Source: Arsukibacterium sp. UBA3155 (GTDB taxonomy: Bacteria; Pseudomonadota; Gammaproteobacteria; Enterobacterales; Alteromonadaceae). From it: 64,000 nucleotides of DNA. The stretch is from contig DEYP01000019.1 of NCBI GenBank assembly GCA_002364615.1, positions 62,001 to 126,000 on the forward strand. Direction: 5' to 3'. Shown here one piece after another: positions 37,888 to 47,341 of the stretch. A program made the translations under genes and the position numbers. The notes under the pieces are model-generated. The model did no database searches, was not told where the DNA came from, and worked only from the letters and a program-made list of their open reading frames with translations. Each line of letters starts with the position of its first letter. The first letter of the stretch is position 1.

Positions 37888-39025
37888 CCGGCACCTCCTG
37901 CAGATAAGTTGCGTTGCGGCTCTCCCGCACGGCTTTAACGGTGCGGCTGCCCCAGATCATAAAGCCGGTGATCGACATGCCCGATAGTAACAAACCAAAT
38001 AGAAACCAGATGGCCTTAGTCCAGATCCCGCCAAGGGTGCCGTAATGCAACGGGTCGGCAATATGCATTACTGTTTGCAGCGCGGTCATCGATTCCGGCG
38101 ATTTCTGCTGGGCAATCTCACCGGTCCACGGGTTAATGCTCAGGTTGTAGGAATACTGGTCATAAAAAATATGGTCGCCGCCGCCCATCAGGGTGTACAT
38201 GCCGCGGTTATGCTCCGGCAACATTAAAAAGCCGGGCTGAAAGTCCGGGAAACGTTGCTGGGCAATCTGCATCGCATCAGCAAAGCTGACCACAGGTGCT
38301 TGTGGTGTGGCAGGTAAGTCCGTTACTGCCACGATAGGCGCATGTGGTTCAATATCAATATCGGCGTGCCACATTACCGCCTGCACCAGGTACCACAGCC
38401 CGGTGGCGCTCATCACCATCAAAAACCAGATTGACCAGACGCCGGCTAAACGGTGCAGATCGGTCAGCACGGTTTTTTTGCCCTGATGCAAGCGCACCTT
38501 TGGCCGGGTAAAACTGCGCCAGAAGTTTTTGTAGATCACCAAGCCGGTAACTAAGGCCCCCAGCATGACGATAGCCATTGCCGACACCAGGTAATAGCCG
38601 ACGCTGTAGCCACTTTGCCATGGAAACAGTAACCAGCCATGCAGACTGCGCATAAAGTTAATAAAGGTCATGCCTTCATTAATCTGCTGAATCTCGCCGC
38701 TGTACTGATTAACGTAGGCAATGGCAAACGGCTTGTCGTGATCGGTGAAAGTAACGGCATTAACCAGATAAGGTTCAAACAGCATCACATTGCCAACATC
38801 TGCGGTCGGATAAGCCTGCTGCACGGTAGCAACCAGCTCGGCCACCGGTTTGGCGGGCAGATTATCCGGGTTGCTGGCACGGGCCGCCGGGTTAGCCAGC
38901 CAGGTGAGTTCATGACTGAACACCGCCACCGTGCCACTCAGGCAGACAAAGCAGAAAATCAGCCAGATTGGCAATGAAAACCAGCCATGTAATTGAAACC
39001 AGAAACGATTGCTGAGTTTTGCCAT
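37874..39025 (-). CDS. PepSY-associated transmembrane protein (iron-uptake type)
   Basis: The 383-residue protein has four membrane helices arranged as in PepSY_TM proteins: FWFQLHGWFSLPIWLIF at the N-terminus, a large periplasmic part, SLHGWLLFPWQSGYSVGYYLV in the second quarter, LHRLAGVWSIWFL after it, and a C-terminal helix. Such proteins often sit next to siderophore receptors and may reduce ferric chelates. ATG 39025 lies 1 base after the receptor stop, whereas the longer frame would start inside the receptor. Confidence 0.88.
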   Translation of the reverse strand: MAKLSNRFWFQLHGWFSLPIWLIFCFVCLSGTVAVFSHELTWLANPAARASNPDNLPAKPVAELVATVQQAYPTADVGNVMLFEPYLVNAVTFTDHDKPFAIAYVNQYSGEIQQINEGMTFINFMRSLHGWLLFPWQSGYSVGYYLVSAMAIVMLGALVTGLVIYKNFWRSFTRPKVRLHQGKKTVLTDLHRLAGVWSIWFLMVMSATGLWYLVQAVMWHADIDIEPHAPIVAVTDLPATPQAPVVSFADAMQIAQQRFPDFQPGFLMLPEHNRGMYTLMGGGDHIFYDQYSYNLSINPWTGEIAQQKSPESMTALQTVMHIADPLHYGTLGGIWTKAIWFLFGLLLSGMSITGFMIWGSRTVKAVRESRNATYLQEVPDGAQ

Positions 39026-39026
39026 G

Positions 39027-41156
39027 TTAAAACGACCAGGTTGCGCCGAGGCTGAAGTTACGTGGTGCACCATAGTTATATTGTTGAGTTAAACCGTTGT
39101 AATAGGTTTCATCAAACAGGTTATGCACGTTCAGTTGTACCGAGAATTGCTGGTTAATCTGATAACGTGCCATCAGGTTAGCCAGCACAAAGCTGTCCTG
39201 GGTTACCTGATAGGTTTGCTCGCTTAACAGCAGCGGCAGGGGATCACTGTACGACTCGCTCTCCCAGCTTAAACCGCCGCCAACCGTCAGGCCAGCCAGC
39301 GCGTTAGTAAACTCATAGGTAGTAAACAGATTGAGCTTTTTGCGCGGATGGTTAACATTAATGTCTGCGCCATCACGGTCTTCAGCAGTAAACTGCGAAT
39401 AGCCGGCGCTGATATTCCAGTTTTCGTCAACCCGGCCAATCAGTTCCAGTTCAAAACCTTTACTTTCTGCACCGCGGGCAGCAAACGACGGGAAGAAGTT
39501 ATTCGCCGGATCATTGAAGTCACTGTCTGCCTGCGCCAGGTTATCCTGTTCAATGCGGAACACGGCAACAGCCGTTTGCAGTGCGCCGTCGAGGAAGCTG
39601 CTTTTGGCGCCGATTTCCTGATTGCTGCCAACAACGGCATCCAGGAAGCTGCCGTTGCGATCATAGGCATTTTGCGGGGTAAAAATTTCAGTATGGCTGG
39701 CATACAATATATGGTTGTCGGCAACCTGCCAGGTTAAGCCAACATAGGGCACAAACTTATCATCGCCAAAATCCAGAGCGGCACCGTAGTTGATACCGGC
39801 ACGTTGCCACTCAGTGTAGCGGCCGCCGGCAATCAGCTTAAGTTGCTCAGTGATAGCAAAGCGGGTTGCAGCATAGAAACCAGATTGATCGGTATCCAGA
39901 TTTACTGCCTGTTCCGGTGTAGTGGCCCACTCCGGCTCGGCTACGATGCCATCCCACTGATAAAAGTTACCGGTGCCAGGCCATACCAGCGCCGCATAGG
40001 TCACTACTTCAGATTGTTGCCGGCTGTCTAATGCACCGACGACGAACTCATGCTCGCTGCCAAGCAAACCGTAACTGCCCTGCAACTGAATATCAACGCT
40101 GGTTTGTTTGCTAAAACCATCGCTATTGTACGGCCAGGCGAGCAACCCGGTGCCGCTGTCTTTGTCTGCTGCGCCATAAATATAGAGCAGGCGGGTATCG
40201 GCGGTATTTTTATTGTGGTTCAGGTTAACTTTCAGCTGCCAGCCGTTATTAAATTGCTGGATTAAACTGACAAAGTGGTTCTTGCTGGTCGAATCCCAGC
40301 GGGTCCAGTCGGCAGCGGTGGTAGTGGCTCTGTCCCAGTTGGTTGGGGTGTCGTCAGTAAACAGCGGAGGTAGTGCACCCCAGGTAGAGGCGGTTGGGTC
40401 ATTGTCCTGATAGCTGCTACCGAGGCTTAAGGTCATGCTATTGCTTAAATCGGCATCCAGCACTCCGTACAGTACGGTTTTGTCTTCTTTTGCCAAATCA
40501 CGGAAGCTGTCGCTAAGCTCTTTTTTGGCGACGATGCGGGCGCGCACATTACCATCGGCTGTCAGCGATGTGCTGACATCGGTAGTCAGAAAACGCTTAT
40601 TCCAACTGCCAATACCGCCATTAACGCTCCCTGTCAGCTCACGGGCATTGGCATGTTTGCGCACCAGGTTAATAGAGGCTGAGGGTTCACCAACGCCGGT
40701 CAGTAGACCGGTCGCACCGCGCACGAATTCTATCCGTTCATAAATAGCGACATCGGTTATGGTTTCACCGGAGTCACCGGCCAAGCTCCAGGCCATAGGT
40801 ACGCCGTCCAGCTGAAATTTATCGATATCAAAACCACGGGCACTGAAAGTGTTACGGGTGCTGTCAAAGGATTTTGATGTCAGCCCCGGCGTTTGCGTTA
40901 CCGCATCGGCAATTGAGCTAATATCTAAATCTTTTATCCGCTGCGCTGTCATCACGCTGACTGATTGCGGAGTCTCCAACAAGGTTAAGCCCAGACCAGT
41001 GGCGGTATCAATGGTTTCATTTACTGTGTACTGACCCCTCACGGTAATGGTTTCAACCGCTTTTTCATTGTCTGCTACCGAAGCAAAAGCTGCTGCTGGC
41101 AGACAGGCCAGCTGGACCGCGATGGCCAGTTTTAATTTATTCATGGTTAACTGCAT
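39027..41156 (-). CDS. TonB-dependent siderophore receptor
   Basis: The 709-residue protein has a signal peptide ending at AFA, the TonB-box-like ETITVRGQ, and a siderophore-type plug (LLETPQSVSVMTAQRIKD, TQTPGLTSKSFDS, FVRGATGLLTGVGEPSASINLVRK). The barrel ends in FSLGATWSF. It probably imports a ferric siderophore of hydroxamate type or similar, but that cannot be fixed by eye. GGGAG lies 6 bases before ATG 41156, which is why I chose it over ATG 41162 and 41144. A Fur box lies upstream. Confidence 0.94.
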   Translation of the reverse strand: MQLTMNKLKLAIAVQLACLPAAAFASVADNEKAVETITVRGQYTVNETIDTATGLGLTLLETPQSVSVMTAQRIKDLDISSIADAVTQTPGLTSKSFDSTRNTFSARGFDIDKFQLDGVPMAWSLAGDSGETITDVAIYERIEFVRGATGLLTGVGEPSASINLVRKHANARELTGSVNGGIGSWNKRFLTTDVSTSLTADGNVRARIVAKKELSDSFRDLAKEDKTVLYGVLDADLSNSMTLSLGSSYQDNDPTASTWGALPPLFTDDTPTNWDRATTTAADWTRWDSTSKNHFVSLIQQFNNGWQLKVNLNHNKNTADTRLLYIYGAADKDSGTGLLAWPYNSDGFSKQTSVDIQLQGSYGLLGSEHEFVVGALDSRQQSEVVTYAALVWPGTGNFYQWDGIVAEPEWATTPEQAVNLDTDQSGFYAATRFAITEQLKLIAGGRYTEWQRAGINYGAALDFGDDKFVPYVGLTWQVADNHILYASHTEIFTPQNAYDRNGSFLDAVVGSNQEIGAKSSFLDGALQTAVAVFRIEQDNLAQADSDFNDPANNFFPSFAARGAESKGFELELIGRVDENWNISAGYSQFTAEDRDGADINVNHPRKKLNLFTTYEFTNALAGLTVGGGLSWESESYSDPLPLLLSEQTYQVTQDSFVLANLMARYQINQQFSVQLNVHNLFDETYYNGLTQQYNYGAPRNFSLGATWSF

Positions 41157-41191
41157 ACTCATCTCCCAAATTGGTGATAATCATACAGTAA

Positions 41192-41206
41192 TGATAATGA
41201 TTATCA
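41192..41206. promoter_or_regulatory. Fur box upstream of the siderophore receptor operon
   Basis: TGATAATGATTATCA is a perfect 7-1-7 inverted repeat of the Fur consensus. A second partial site, TGATAATCAT, lies at 41175-41184. Both sit within 50 bp of the receptor start, so iron-repressed expression is expected. Confidence 0.9.
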
Positions 41207-41239
41207 ATACCATTAATATCTGGAGTGTTGAATATTATT

Positions 41240-42679
41240 TCAGGAATAACGCAGCAGCTGCCCTTTAAGCAGACCGATTAATTGGTTTAGTCGGGTTTCA
41301 TCAGCATCGGCAATACCAATTACCAGGCCCCGCTGCGGCTCGTTTAGAAAACAATAGCGGCTGAATGGCTGCACTTTAAAGCCATGCTGGTTCAGGTACT
41401 GACACAATGCCAAATCGTCAGTCAGCTCAGGGAGTAGCATGGTCAAATGCAGGCCGGCATCCTGCGCCAGCAAGGTACATGCTGGAAAATGCTGCTGCAG
41501 TAGTTGCACCGCTAGCTGTTTTTGCTGCTGATAAACGCGGCGCATTTTGCGCAGGTGGCGGTTAAAATGGCCTTCGTGGATAAAATCGGCCAGTACTGCT
41601 TGCGATAGCATTGCCACATCGCCATGCATGGCTTGCTGAATGGCACTGGCCTGGCCCGCCAGTTCTGGTGGGAGTACCAGATAACCCAAGCGTAGACCCG
41701 GAAACAATGTTTTACTGAATGAGCCGGCGAATAGCACGCCCTGGCCGCCAGCTAAGCCCTGCAAGCTGGCCATCGGCCGGTGCCGGTACTGAAACTCACT
41801 GTCATAATCATCCTCAATCAGCCAGCATTGTTCAGCGGCAGCCCAGTTAAGCAGCGCCAGCCGTTGGCTTAGCGGCATAATGCCGCCGCACGGATATTGG
41901 TGCGACGGTGTTAAAAACAGCGCTTTGGCGTGGCTGTTTCGCGGTAGCAGCGCAGGGTTCAAGCCGCTGGCGCCAGAAGCCGGAGCATAGCTAATTTGCA
42001 ATTCTGCCAACTGCAATGCCTGCTTTAACCGCGGATAGCCCGGTGACTCTATGAACACATGCTGGCCACTGCTGGCGACTAATTTTGCAGCAATAAACAG
42101 CGCCTGCTGCGCGCCTGTAGTGATCAAGATGGCATTTTCATCACACACTAATTGCCGCGACTGGCGCAGATACAGAGCCAGGGCCTGACGCAGTGGTGCG
42201 TAACCCAAGGGATCGCCAGCCATGCCACATAGCACCGCCCGGTCAGCATGGCGCTGCTGTAACTGCTGCCATAGCCTAAACGGAAATTGCTGCAATGCAG
42301 ACACGCCAGGTTGTAGCCGACCTGCCGGCGAAGGTGCTTTTGCCGTTAAGCCATAATGCTGGCTGGGCAAGGCGGCGGTTGCTGCAACGCGGCTGTATTC
42401 TGCCGCAAAAAAGCTATCGGGCAGCGCGGTAACAATGGCATAACCTCGGCCCTGCTGTGGCTCAATATAACCTTCCGCCACTAACTGCTGAAGTGCCTGC
42501 TGCACGGTGCTGCGGCTGAGCTTTAAATCAGCCGCCAGTTGCCTCTCAGAGGGCAATAATGCGTCGGCAGGCCACGGCTTGCTTAATAATTGCTGACGCA
42601 GGCTCAAGTAAAGCTGCTGCTGCAATTCACCTTTACCACTTAGGGTAAGCGCATCGGTGTTCAGACGAAAAGCTGGCAA
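41240..42679 (-). CDS. MocR-type GntR-family regulator with aminotransferase domain
   Basis: The 479-residue protein joins an N-terminal GntR winged helix (about 20-85, LPSERQLAADLKLSRSTVQQAL) to a fold type I aminotransferase domain. The PLP lysine is in AGSFSKTLFPGLRLGYLV, the Asp in LIEDDYDSEF, and the HQYP segment is conserved. It likely regulates through PLP or an amino compound. It is divergent from the GNAT/PaiB pair, which are its probable targets. Confidence 0.94.
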   Translation of the reverse strand: MPAFRLNTDALTLSGKGELQQQLYLSLRQQLLSKPWPADALLPSERQLAADLKLSRSTVQQALQQLVAEGYIEPQQGRGYAIVTALPDSFFAAEYSRVAATAALPSQHYGLTAKAPSPAGRLQPGVSALQQFPFRLWQQLQQRHADRAVLCGMAGDPLGYAPLRQALALYLRQSRQLVCDENAILITTGAQQALFIAAKLVASSGQHVFIESPGYPRLKQALQLAELQISYAPASGASGLNPALLPRNSHAKALFLTPSHQYPCGGIMPLSQRLALLNWAAAEQCWLIEDDYDSEFQYRHRPMASLQGLAGGQGVLFAGSFSKTLFPGLRLGYLVLPPELAGQASAIQQAMHGDVAMLSQAVLADFIHEGHFNRHLRKMRRVYQQQKQLAVQLLQQHFPACTLLAQDAGLHLTMLLPELTDDLALCQYLNQHGFKVQPFSRYCFLNEPQRGLVIGIADADETRLNQLIGLLKGQLLRYS

Positions 42680-42766
42680 CTGGTTTGCTCCATTTATTAG
42701 AACTGGTTATTTATAACATGCCAGTTTAGCGGTGAAATAGCCCGATACACAACTGGAGTACACCTA

Positions 42767-43165
42767 ATGTCATTACTATTTACCATTGAACCTTCGCTTC
42801 AGCTGGATGAGGCCATTGCGTTATATATTGCATCGGGCATTAAACGGCCGACTGATCAGCCAGATCGGATGCAGCGCATGTTACAGCACGCCAATTTAAT
42901 TATTACCGCGCGTCAGAATAACAAATTGGTCGGGCTGGCCCGCTGTTTAACCGATTACAGTTTTGTGGTGTATATCGCCGATTTGCTGGTAGATAAAGTG
43001 GTACAGCAGCAGGGCATTGGCGCGCAGCTGCTGGCTGAGGTGCAGCGGGTTACCGGGCCTCAGGTGCAGCAACTGCTGTTAAGTGCGCCGTCGGCGATGG
43101 CGTATTACCCAGCCCAGGGATTTAGCCCGCTCAGTAATGCGTTTGCCATAGCGCGTAAGGAATAA
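42767..43165 (+). CDS. GNAT-family acetyltransferase (PaiA-like position)
   Basis: The 132-residue protein has a GNAT core with VVYIADLLVDKVVQQQGIGAQLLAEVQ, where the QQGIG segment is the acetyl-CoA-binding loop. The C-terminal YPAQGFSPLSNAF is typical. It is followed after 3 bp by a PaiB-like gene, and in Bacillus the GNAT enzyme PaiA acetylates polyamines next to PaiB. A polyamine or amine substrate is only inferred from this. Confidence 0.88.
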   Translation: MSLLFTIEPSLQLDEAIALYIASGIKRPTDQPDRMQRMLQHANLIITARQNNKLVGLARCLTDYSFVVYIADLLVDKVVQQQGIGAQLLAEVQRVTGPQVQQLLLSAPSAMAYYPAQGFSPLSNAFAIARKE

Positions 43166-43168
43166 AGA

Positions 43169-43810
43169 ATGCTGTATTGCCCGCCGCATATGGCCTTTGC
43201 CAATAAAAACACCCTGCACGATTTTATAACGCAGCATAGTTTTGGCACCCTGGTGAGTACGCCATTTTTCTGCAGCCATCTACCCTGGTTGTTACAGCGC
43301 GACGAAGGGGAACATGGTGTACTGTACGGCCATCTCGCCTGGCAAAACCCGCACTGGCAGCAATTAGATAAACAACAGGTACTCATCACTTTTACCGGCC
43401 CACAAGCCTATATTTCGCCGCGCTGGTATCAGAGTCAAAAAGCCGTGCCAACCTGGAACTATGCGGTGGCTCAGGTGCTGGGGCAGGCAGAGCTGCTGGA
43501 TGACTCGGTGACCAGTGCCAGGCTAGCTCAGCAGGTCGCGCAATACGAACCCGACGAGGCAGCAGCGCTGCTGAAAATGCCTGAGCAATATCAGCAACAG
43601 CTGGCCAGAGGCATTGTTGGTGTTAAGGTTACTATTTCTGAGTTAGGGGGTAAGTTAAAGCTCGGCCAGCACAGAAGTGTTGCGGATCAGCAAGGCGTAT
43701 TTGCCGCGCTTAGTAATAACGCACAGCCAGAGGCGCAAGCACTGGCGATGCTGATGCAGCAAATGCAGCTGGGTAATGGGCGGATTGAGCGTCAATCAGC
43801 CAAAACTTAA
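43169..43810 (+). CDS. PaiB-family FMN-binding protein
   Basis: The 213-residue protein matches the PaiB family: it starts MLYCPPHMAFANKN, has HLAWQNPHW near residue 60 and the FTGPQAYISPRWYQS flavin-fold segment, and ends with a Gln-rich tail. PaiB was first described as a negative regulator but has a flavin-reductase-like fold. Its end overlaps the convergent transporter by 15 bases. Confidence 0.92.
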   Translation: MLYCPPHMAFANKNTLHDFITQHSFGTLVSTPFFCSHLPWLLQRDEGEHGVLYGHLAWQNPHWQQLDKQQVLITFTGPQAYISPRWYQSQKAVPTWNYAVAQVLGQAELLDDSVTSARLAQQVAQYEPDEAAALLKMPEQYQQQLARGIVGVKVTISELGGKLKLGQHRSVADQQGVFAALSNNAQPEAQALAMLMQQMQLGNGRIERQSAKT

Positions 43811-45103
43811 CACCAGACTAATAATAACCCCGGTGATCAGCAGTTGCAGCAGACAAAAGCCCATAATGTCTTTGGCTTTTAAGCCGGCTATTGCCAGCAC
43901 CGGCAAGGCCCAGAATGGCTGAATCAGGTTAGTCCAGGCATCACCCCAGGCGACTGCCATGGCAACCCGGCTGACATCGGCACCCAGTTCTATTGCCGCA
44001 GGCAGCATAATAGGTGCCTGCACCGCCCACTGGCCACCGCCGGAGGGCACGAAAATATTGACAATACCAGCACTGATAAAGCTCCAGAACGCCAGGGTTT
44101 CTGCGGTGGCAAAGCTGACAAACCACTGTGACATACTTTGTGCCAGGCCCGATTGCACCATAATCGCCATAATGCCGGCATAAAACGGGAACTGAATAAC
44201 AATGCCGGCACCGCCCTGTATCGCCTGCTGCAGGCTGTGGAGCAGGCGCCGTGGCGTGCCATGCAGCATGATGGCCAGAAATAAAAACAGGGTGTTGACA
44301 ATGTTCAGGTTAAGGCCGCCGCCGTCTGTAAAGTACTGGATTAAATAGCCGACACCGGCAACACCCATCAGCACGCCCAATAGCATGCTGTTCTCCAGCT
44401 TATCAGCCGGGCGCGTATTACTGCTGGCCGGTAGGGTATCTTGCTGTAATTTGACCGGGTCGACATAGACACTGTCAGCAGGTTTTGGCTGCATCAGATA
44501 ATTGACCAGCGGTATGGCAATAAACAGCAGCGCGACTAACAACAGGTTAAAGCTGGCAAAAATGGTATTAGTGGTGCCAATTACGCCAATCATTGACTCA
44601 CTAAAATGGCCGGGGGTGGCAATAGTAAGTGGCACTGAACCGGCCAGACCGCCATGCCAGACAATAAAGCCCGAGTAGCTGCTTGCCACCAGCAAGCGAT
44701 AATCAACTTTAACGTTTCGGGCCAGTGCTTTGGCAAACAGAGCACCCACCACTAAGCCAAACCCCCAGTTCAGCCAGCTGGCAATAAGCGAGACTATCGT
44801 TACCAGAATAATGGCCTGGCCGGCTGTTTTAGCCAGCATAGCCAGGCGGTTCAGCACGCCGTTAATCAGTGGCGTACTAGCCAGCATAAAGCCGGTTACC
44901 AATACCAGCAGCATCTGCATGGAAAAGCTTAGCAAGCCCCAGAAACCGTCACCCCAAATTTGTAACACCTGCAACGGAGCCTGTTTTTCAACGATTACAG
45001 CAGCAGCAAAAACCACTATGCTAAGTAATAACACGAAGATAAAAGGGTCCGGCAGGTAACGGTCAACCAGTTTGACCAAGGGTTTAGCGGCGGCATTTAG
45101 CAT
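43796..45103 (-). CDS. Short-chain fatty acid transporter, AtoE/TIGR00366 family
   Basis: The 435-residue protein has about eleven membrane helices. YLPDPFIFVLLLSIVVF near the start, SWLNWGFGLVVGALFAKALAR, YSGFIVWHGGLAGSVPL and the late FVPSGGGQWAVQAPIM are family landmarks. E. coli AtoE is linked to acetoacetate/butyrate use. The frame extends upstream to 45163, but ATG 45103 gives the usual N-terminus and avoids overlap with the divergent kinase start. Confidence 0.92.
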   Translation of the reverse strand: MLNAAAKPLVKLVDRYLPDPFIFVLLLSIVVFAAAVIVEKQAPLQVLQIWGDGFWGLLSFSMQMLLVLVTGFMLASTPLINGVLNRLAMLAKTAGQAIILVTIVSLIASWLNWGFGLVVGALFAKALARNVKVDYRLLVASSYSGFIVWHGGLAGSVPLTIATPGHFSESMIGVIGTTNTIFASFNLLLVALLFIAIPLVNYLMQPKPADSVYVDPVKLQQDTLPASSNTRPADKLENSMLLGVLMGVAGVGYLIQYFTDGGGLNLNIVNTLFLFLAIMLHGTPRRLLHSLQQAIQGGAGIVIQFPFYAGIMAIMVQSGLAQSMSQWFVSFATAETLAFWSFISAGIVNIFVPSGGGQWAVQAPIMLPAAIELGADVSRVAMAVAWGDAWTNLIQPFWALPVLAIAGLKAKDIMGFCLLQLLITGVIISLVLSFG

Positions 45104-45140
45104 AAGGGGCTCGTTATTATTATGTGTTTGGGCATTCAAC

Positions 45141-45968
45141 ATGGCTGACTTTATTGCCAGCAACCAGTATCAGGCTACCTTAGCCCGATTAGCCAATAAA
45201 CTGCAAACCGATCTGATTAGCGGCCGGCCTAAAGTTATGGGTATCAGTGGTGCTCAGGGCACTGGCAAAAGTACCTTAGCCAGTGCGCTGGTGCAGTTAC
45301 TCAGCGCGCAGGGCATTGCCGTCGCAACCGTGTCGCTGGACGACTATTATTTAAGTAAAAGCCACCGGCAGCAACTGGCGCAAAGGGTTCATCCGTTGCT
45401 GGCTATGCGCGGCGTGCCCGGCAGCCATAATATTCAACGGGCTATAAACGATGCCAACGCTGTACTGGCGGGCAAACCGGTATCATTACCGCAGTTTGAT
45501 AAAGCCCTGGATGAACCTGATGAAGCGCTGCCAGCGCAGCAGTATCAGCTTCTTATAGTGGAAGGCTGGTGCCTGGGCGTTAAAGCACAATCGGCGGCCG
45601 AACTTAATCTGCCCGTTAATGCCCTGGAAGCGCAGCAGGATGAGCACGCGTTGTGGCGTCATTATGTTAATGCACAGCTGGCAGGAAGTTATGCCGACTA
45701 TTGGCGATTATTAACGCCGCTGATCTGGTTACAAGCACCCGACTGGGATTGCGTTTGTCGCTGGCGGGCCAAACAAGAACAACAGCTAAGGCAAAGCAGG
45801 GGCAAAGGCATGAACGAGCACCAGCTCGCTCACTTTATGCAAACATTTGAGCGCCTGACCCAGGCCAGCTGGCAACAGCTCCCCACCGCTGCCAATTATA
45901 TTGTGCGCCTTGACCAGCAGCAAACACCTACGCTACTGGCTGCTGATAAGCTGCAACACCGATTGTAA
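45141..45968 (+). CDS. P-loop kinase, D-glycerate 3-kinase-like
   Basis: The 275-residue protein has Walker A GAQGTGKST, followed by VSLDDYYLSKSHRQQLAQ and HPLLAMRGVPGSHN, which are typical of the plant-type D-glycerate 3-kinase group. LIVEGWCLGVK holds the Walker B region. The family phosphorylates D-glycerate to 3-phosphoglycerate; many bacterial members are unproven. ATG 45141 is preferred over an in-frame start at 45072, which is inside the divergent transporter gene. Confidence 0.9.
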   Translation: MADFIASNQYQATLARLANKLQTDLISGRPKVMGISGAQGTGKSTLASALVQLLSAQGIAVATVSLDDYYLSKSHRQQLAQRVHPLLAMRGVPGSHNIQRAINDANAVLAGKPVSLPQFDKALDEPDEALPAQQYQLLIVEGWCLGVKAQSAAELNLPVNALEAQQDEHALWRHYVNAQLAGSYADYWRLLTPLIWLQAPDWDCVCRWRAKQEQQLRQSRGKGMNEHQLAHFMQTFERLTQASWQQLPTAANYIVRLDQQQTPTLLAADKLQHRL

Positions 45969-46042
45969 GGTGCGGCCAGAATTTCATCTATCTTCCTTGT
46001 AATTTACAAAGACGTTACATTAGCCGCTTTGGCCGCCGTTGC

Positions 46043-46645
46043 CTAGTTGCCTTCGCTAATAAAATTAAAATCGTCTGCCAGCCTGGTTAAGTGTGCCAAC
46101 TCCGCCGCTTTTACCCGAGATTTTTGCTGCAACCGATAGATACCAAACAAGCATAGTGGCGAGACAATCAGACTGTAGAATAATATCAAGTCGACTGAGG
46201 CGGTGGCCGGCTGCCACCAACGTAGTAGCCAAAGTGCGGCAGTAAACAGCAGCAAAGCAACGAAGCTAAGTTGGGTATAGCGGTAATAGCGTAAGCTTAG
46301 TTGGCAGGCGCGCTGGCGAAATTGCAGCAGGCCGCCGCTGCTCCAATTGTCATAGGCCAGAATGGGCCGGTGCACCTGCCAGCTGATATAAAAGGTGCTG
46401 ACTGCCCCCAGCGCTAAAAACGCGGCGGCTAAATACCCTAGTGCGTCTGGCATCGCCAGAATCAACCAGCAGGACGCCGCGGCCATGACTAATCCACCCA
46501 GCCATTCGCCATACATCAGTAACTTTTGCTGGTGTTGTCGCTGGCGGGCTTGAGCCAAGTCTGCCTCACCCGGCAAAGTGTCAGCTGGAGTAACTTGTTG
46601 TTGCCAGCTTTTTGCTAAGGCGGCAAAATCAAAATTATCGGTCAT
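46043..46645 (-). CDS. Membrane protein paired with an ECF sigma factor
   Basis: The 200-residue protein has four membrane helices in two pairs and a charged N-terminal segment of about 40 residues on the cytoplasmic side. It overlaps the sigma-factor gene by 11 bases. This position is where anti-sigma factors are found, but no zinc-binding or known anti-sigma domain is visible, so that role is inference. Confidence 0.75.
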   Translation of the reverse strand: MTDNFDFAALAKSWQQQVTPADTLPGEADLAQARQRQHQQKLLMYGEWLGGLVMAAASCWLILAMPDALGYLAAAFLALGAVSTFYISWQVHRPILAYDNWSSGGLLQFRQRACQLSLRYYRYTQLSFVALLLFTAALWLLRWWQPATASVDLILFYSLIVSPLCLFGIYRLQQKSRVKAAELAHLTRLADDFNFISEGN

Positions 46646-47177
46646 TTTGCATTAACTCCATTAATTCTGTTTTGGCGCGGTTAAGCCGCACTCTTACCGC
46701 ACCATGGCTTATCTGCAGAATTTCTGCGATCTCCGGTGCATCTAAATCTTCCATTGCCAGTAACATCACCTGACGGTTGGCCAGTGATAAGCGGCGAACG
46801 GCCTGCATTATCTGCTGGCTTTGCTGCTGTTCGGCTACCTCTGTAGACGGACATTCTTGCAGCATCTGTTGCTGAGTCTCATCATCCAGCGGTTGCCATT
46901 TATAGCGCTGCGCCCGGGCAATGTGATCAACGGTGACGTTATGGACAATTCGAAACAAATAAGCCCGCGGTAGCTCGGCCGCTTGCAACCGCTCAGCCGA
47001 CTGGTGCAATGCCAGAAAAATATCCTGTTTTAAATCCTGCCGTGCAGCCGGGTCTGCTTCCGATGCCATTAATGTGCGGCTGATGGCACCTTGGTCTTGT
47101 TGCCATAGCGTCAGTAAAAACTGCTCAGGTGTTTCTGCGATTAAATGGGATAGAGTCAAAAAAGCCTCTCTGCTCAA
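46635..47177 (-). CDS. ECF RNA polymerase sigma factor
   Basis: The 180-residue protein has a region 2 with LKQDIFLALHQSAERLQ and PRAYLFRIVHNVTVDHIARAQR, and a region 4 helix-turn-helix with LPEIAEI-like DAPEIAEILQISHGAVRVRLNRAK. There is no region 3. It probably directs its own operon and perhaps the divergent amidohydrolase gene. TGTTACA (47252) and TGTAACA (47279) form an inverted repeat in the 164-bp divergent gap. Confidence 0.92.
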   Translation of the reverse strand: MSREAFLTLSHLIAETPEQFLLTLWQQDQGAISRTLMASEADPAARQDLKQDIFLALHQSAERLQAAELPRAYLFRIVHNVTVDHIARAQRYKWQPLDDETQQQMLQECPSTEVAEQQQSQQIMQAVRRLSLANRQVMLLAMEDLDAPEIAEILQISHGAVRVRLNRAKTELMELMQNDR

Positions 47178-47341
47178 TGTCTTATTATTATCTTATTTTA
47201 TTTATCAACGTTAACACTATGCCATTAGTAAGTCTGCCGGTGTTGGCAAAGTGTTACATAAATAAATAAAAAAAATATTGTAACAGCTGATAAGCCCGCC
47301 ACGACTTAACCAACAAACATCCGAAAAGCGAGAAACGAACT

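Noticed and set aside
47252-47285. TGTTACA/TGTAACA inverted repeat as a firm sigma or repressor site
   Set aside because: Only seven-base arms in very AT-rich DNA; kept as a remark under the sigma factor rather than as a feature.
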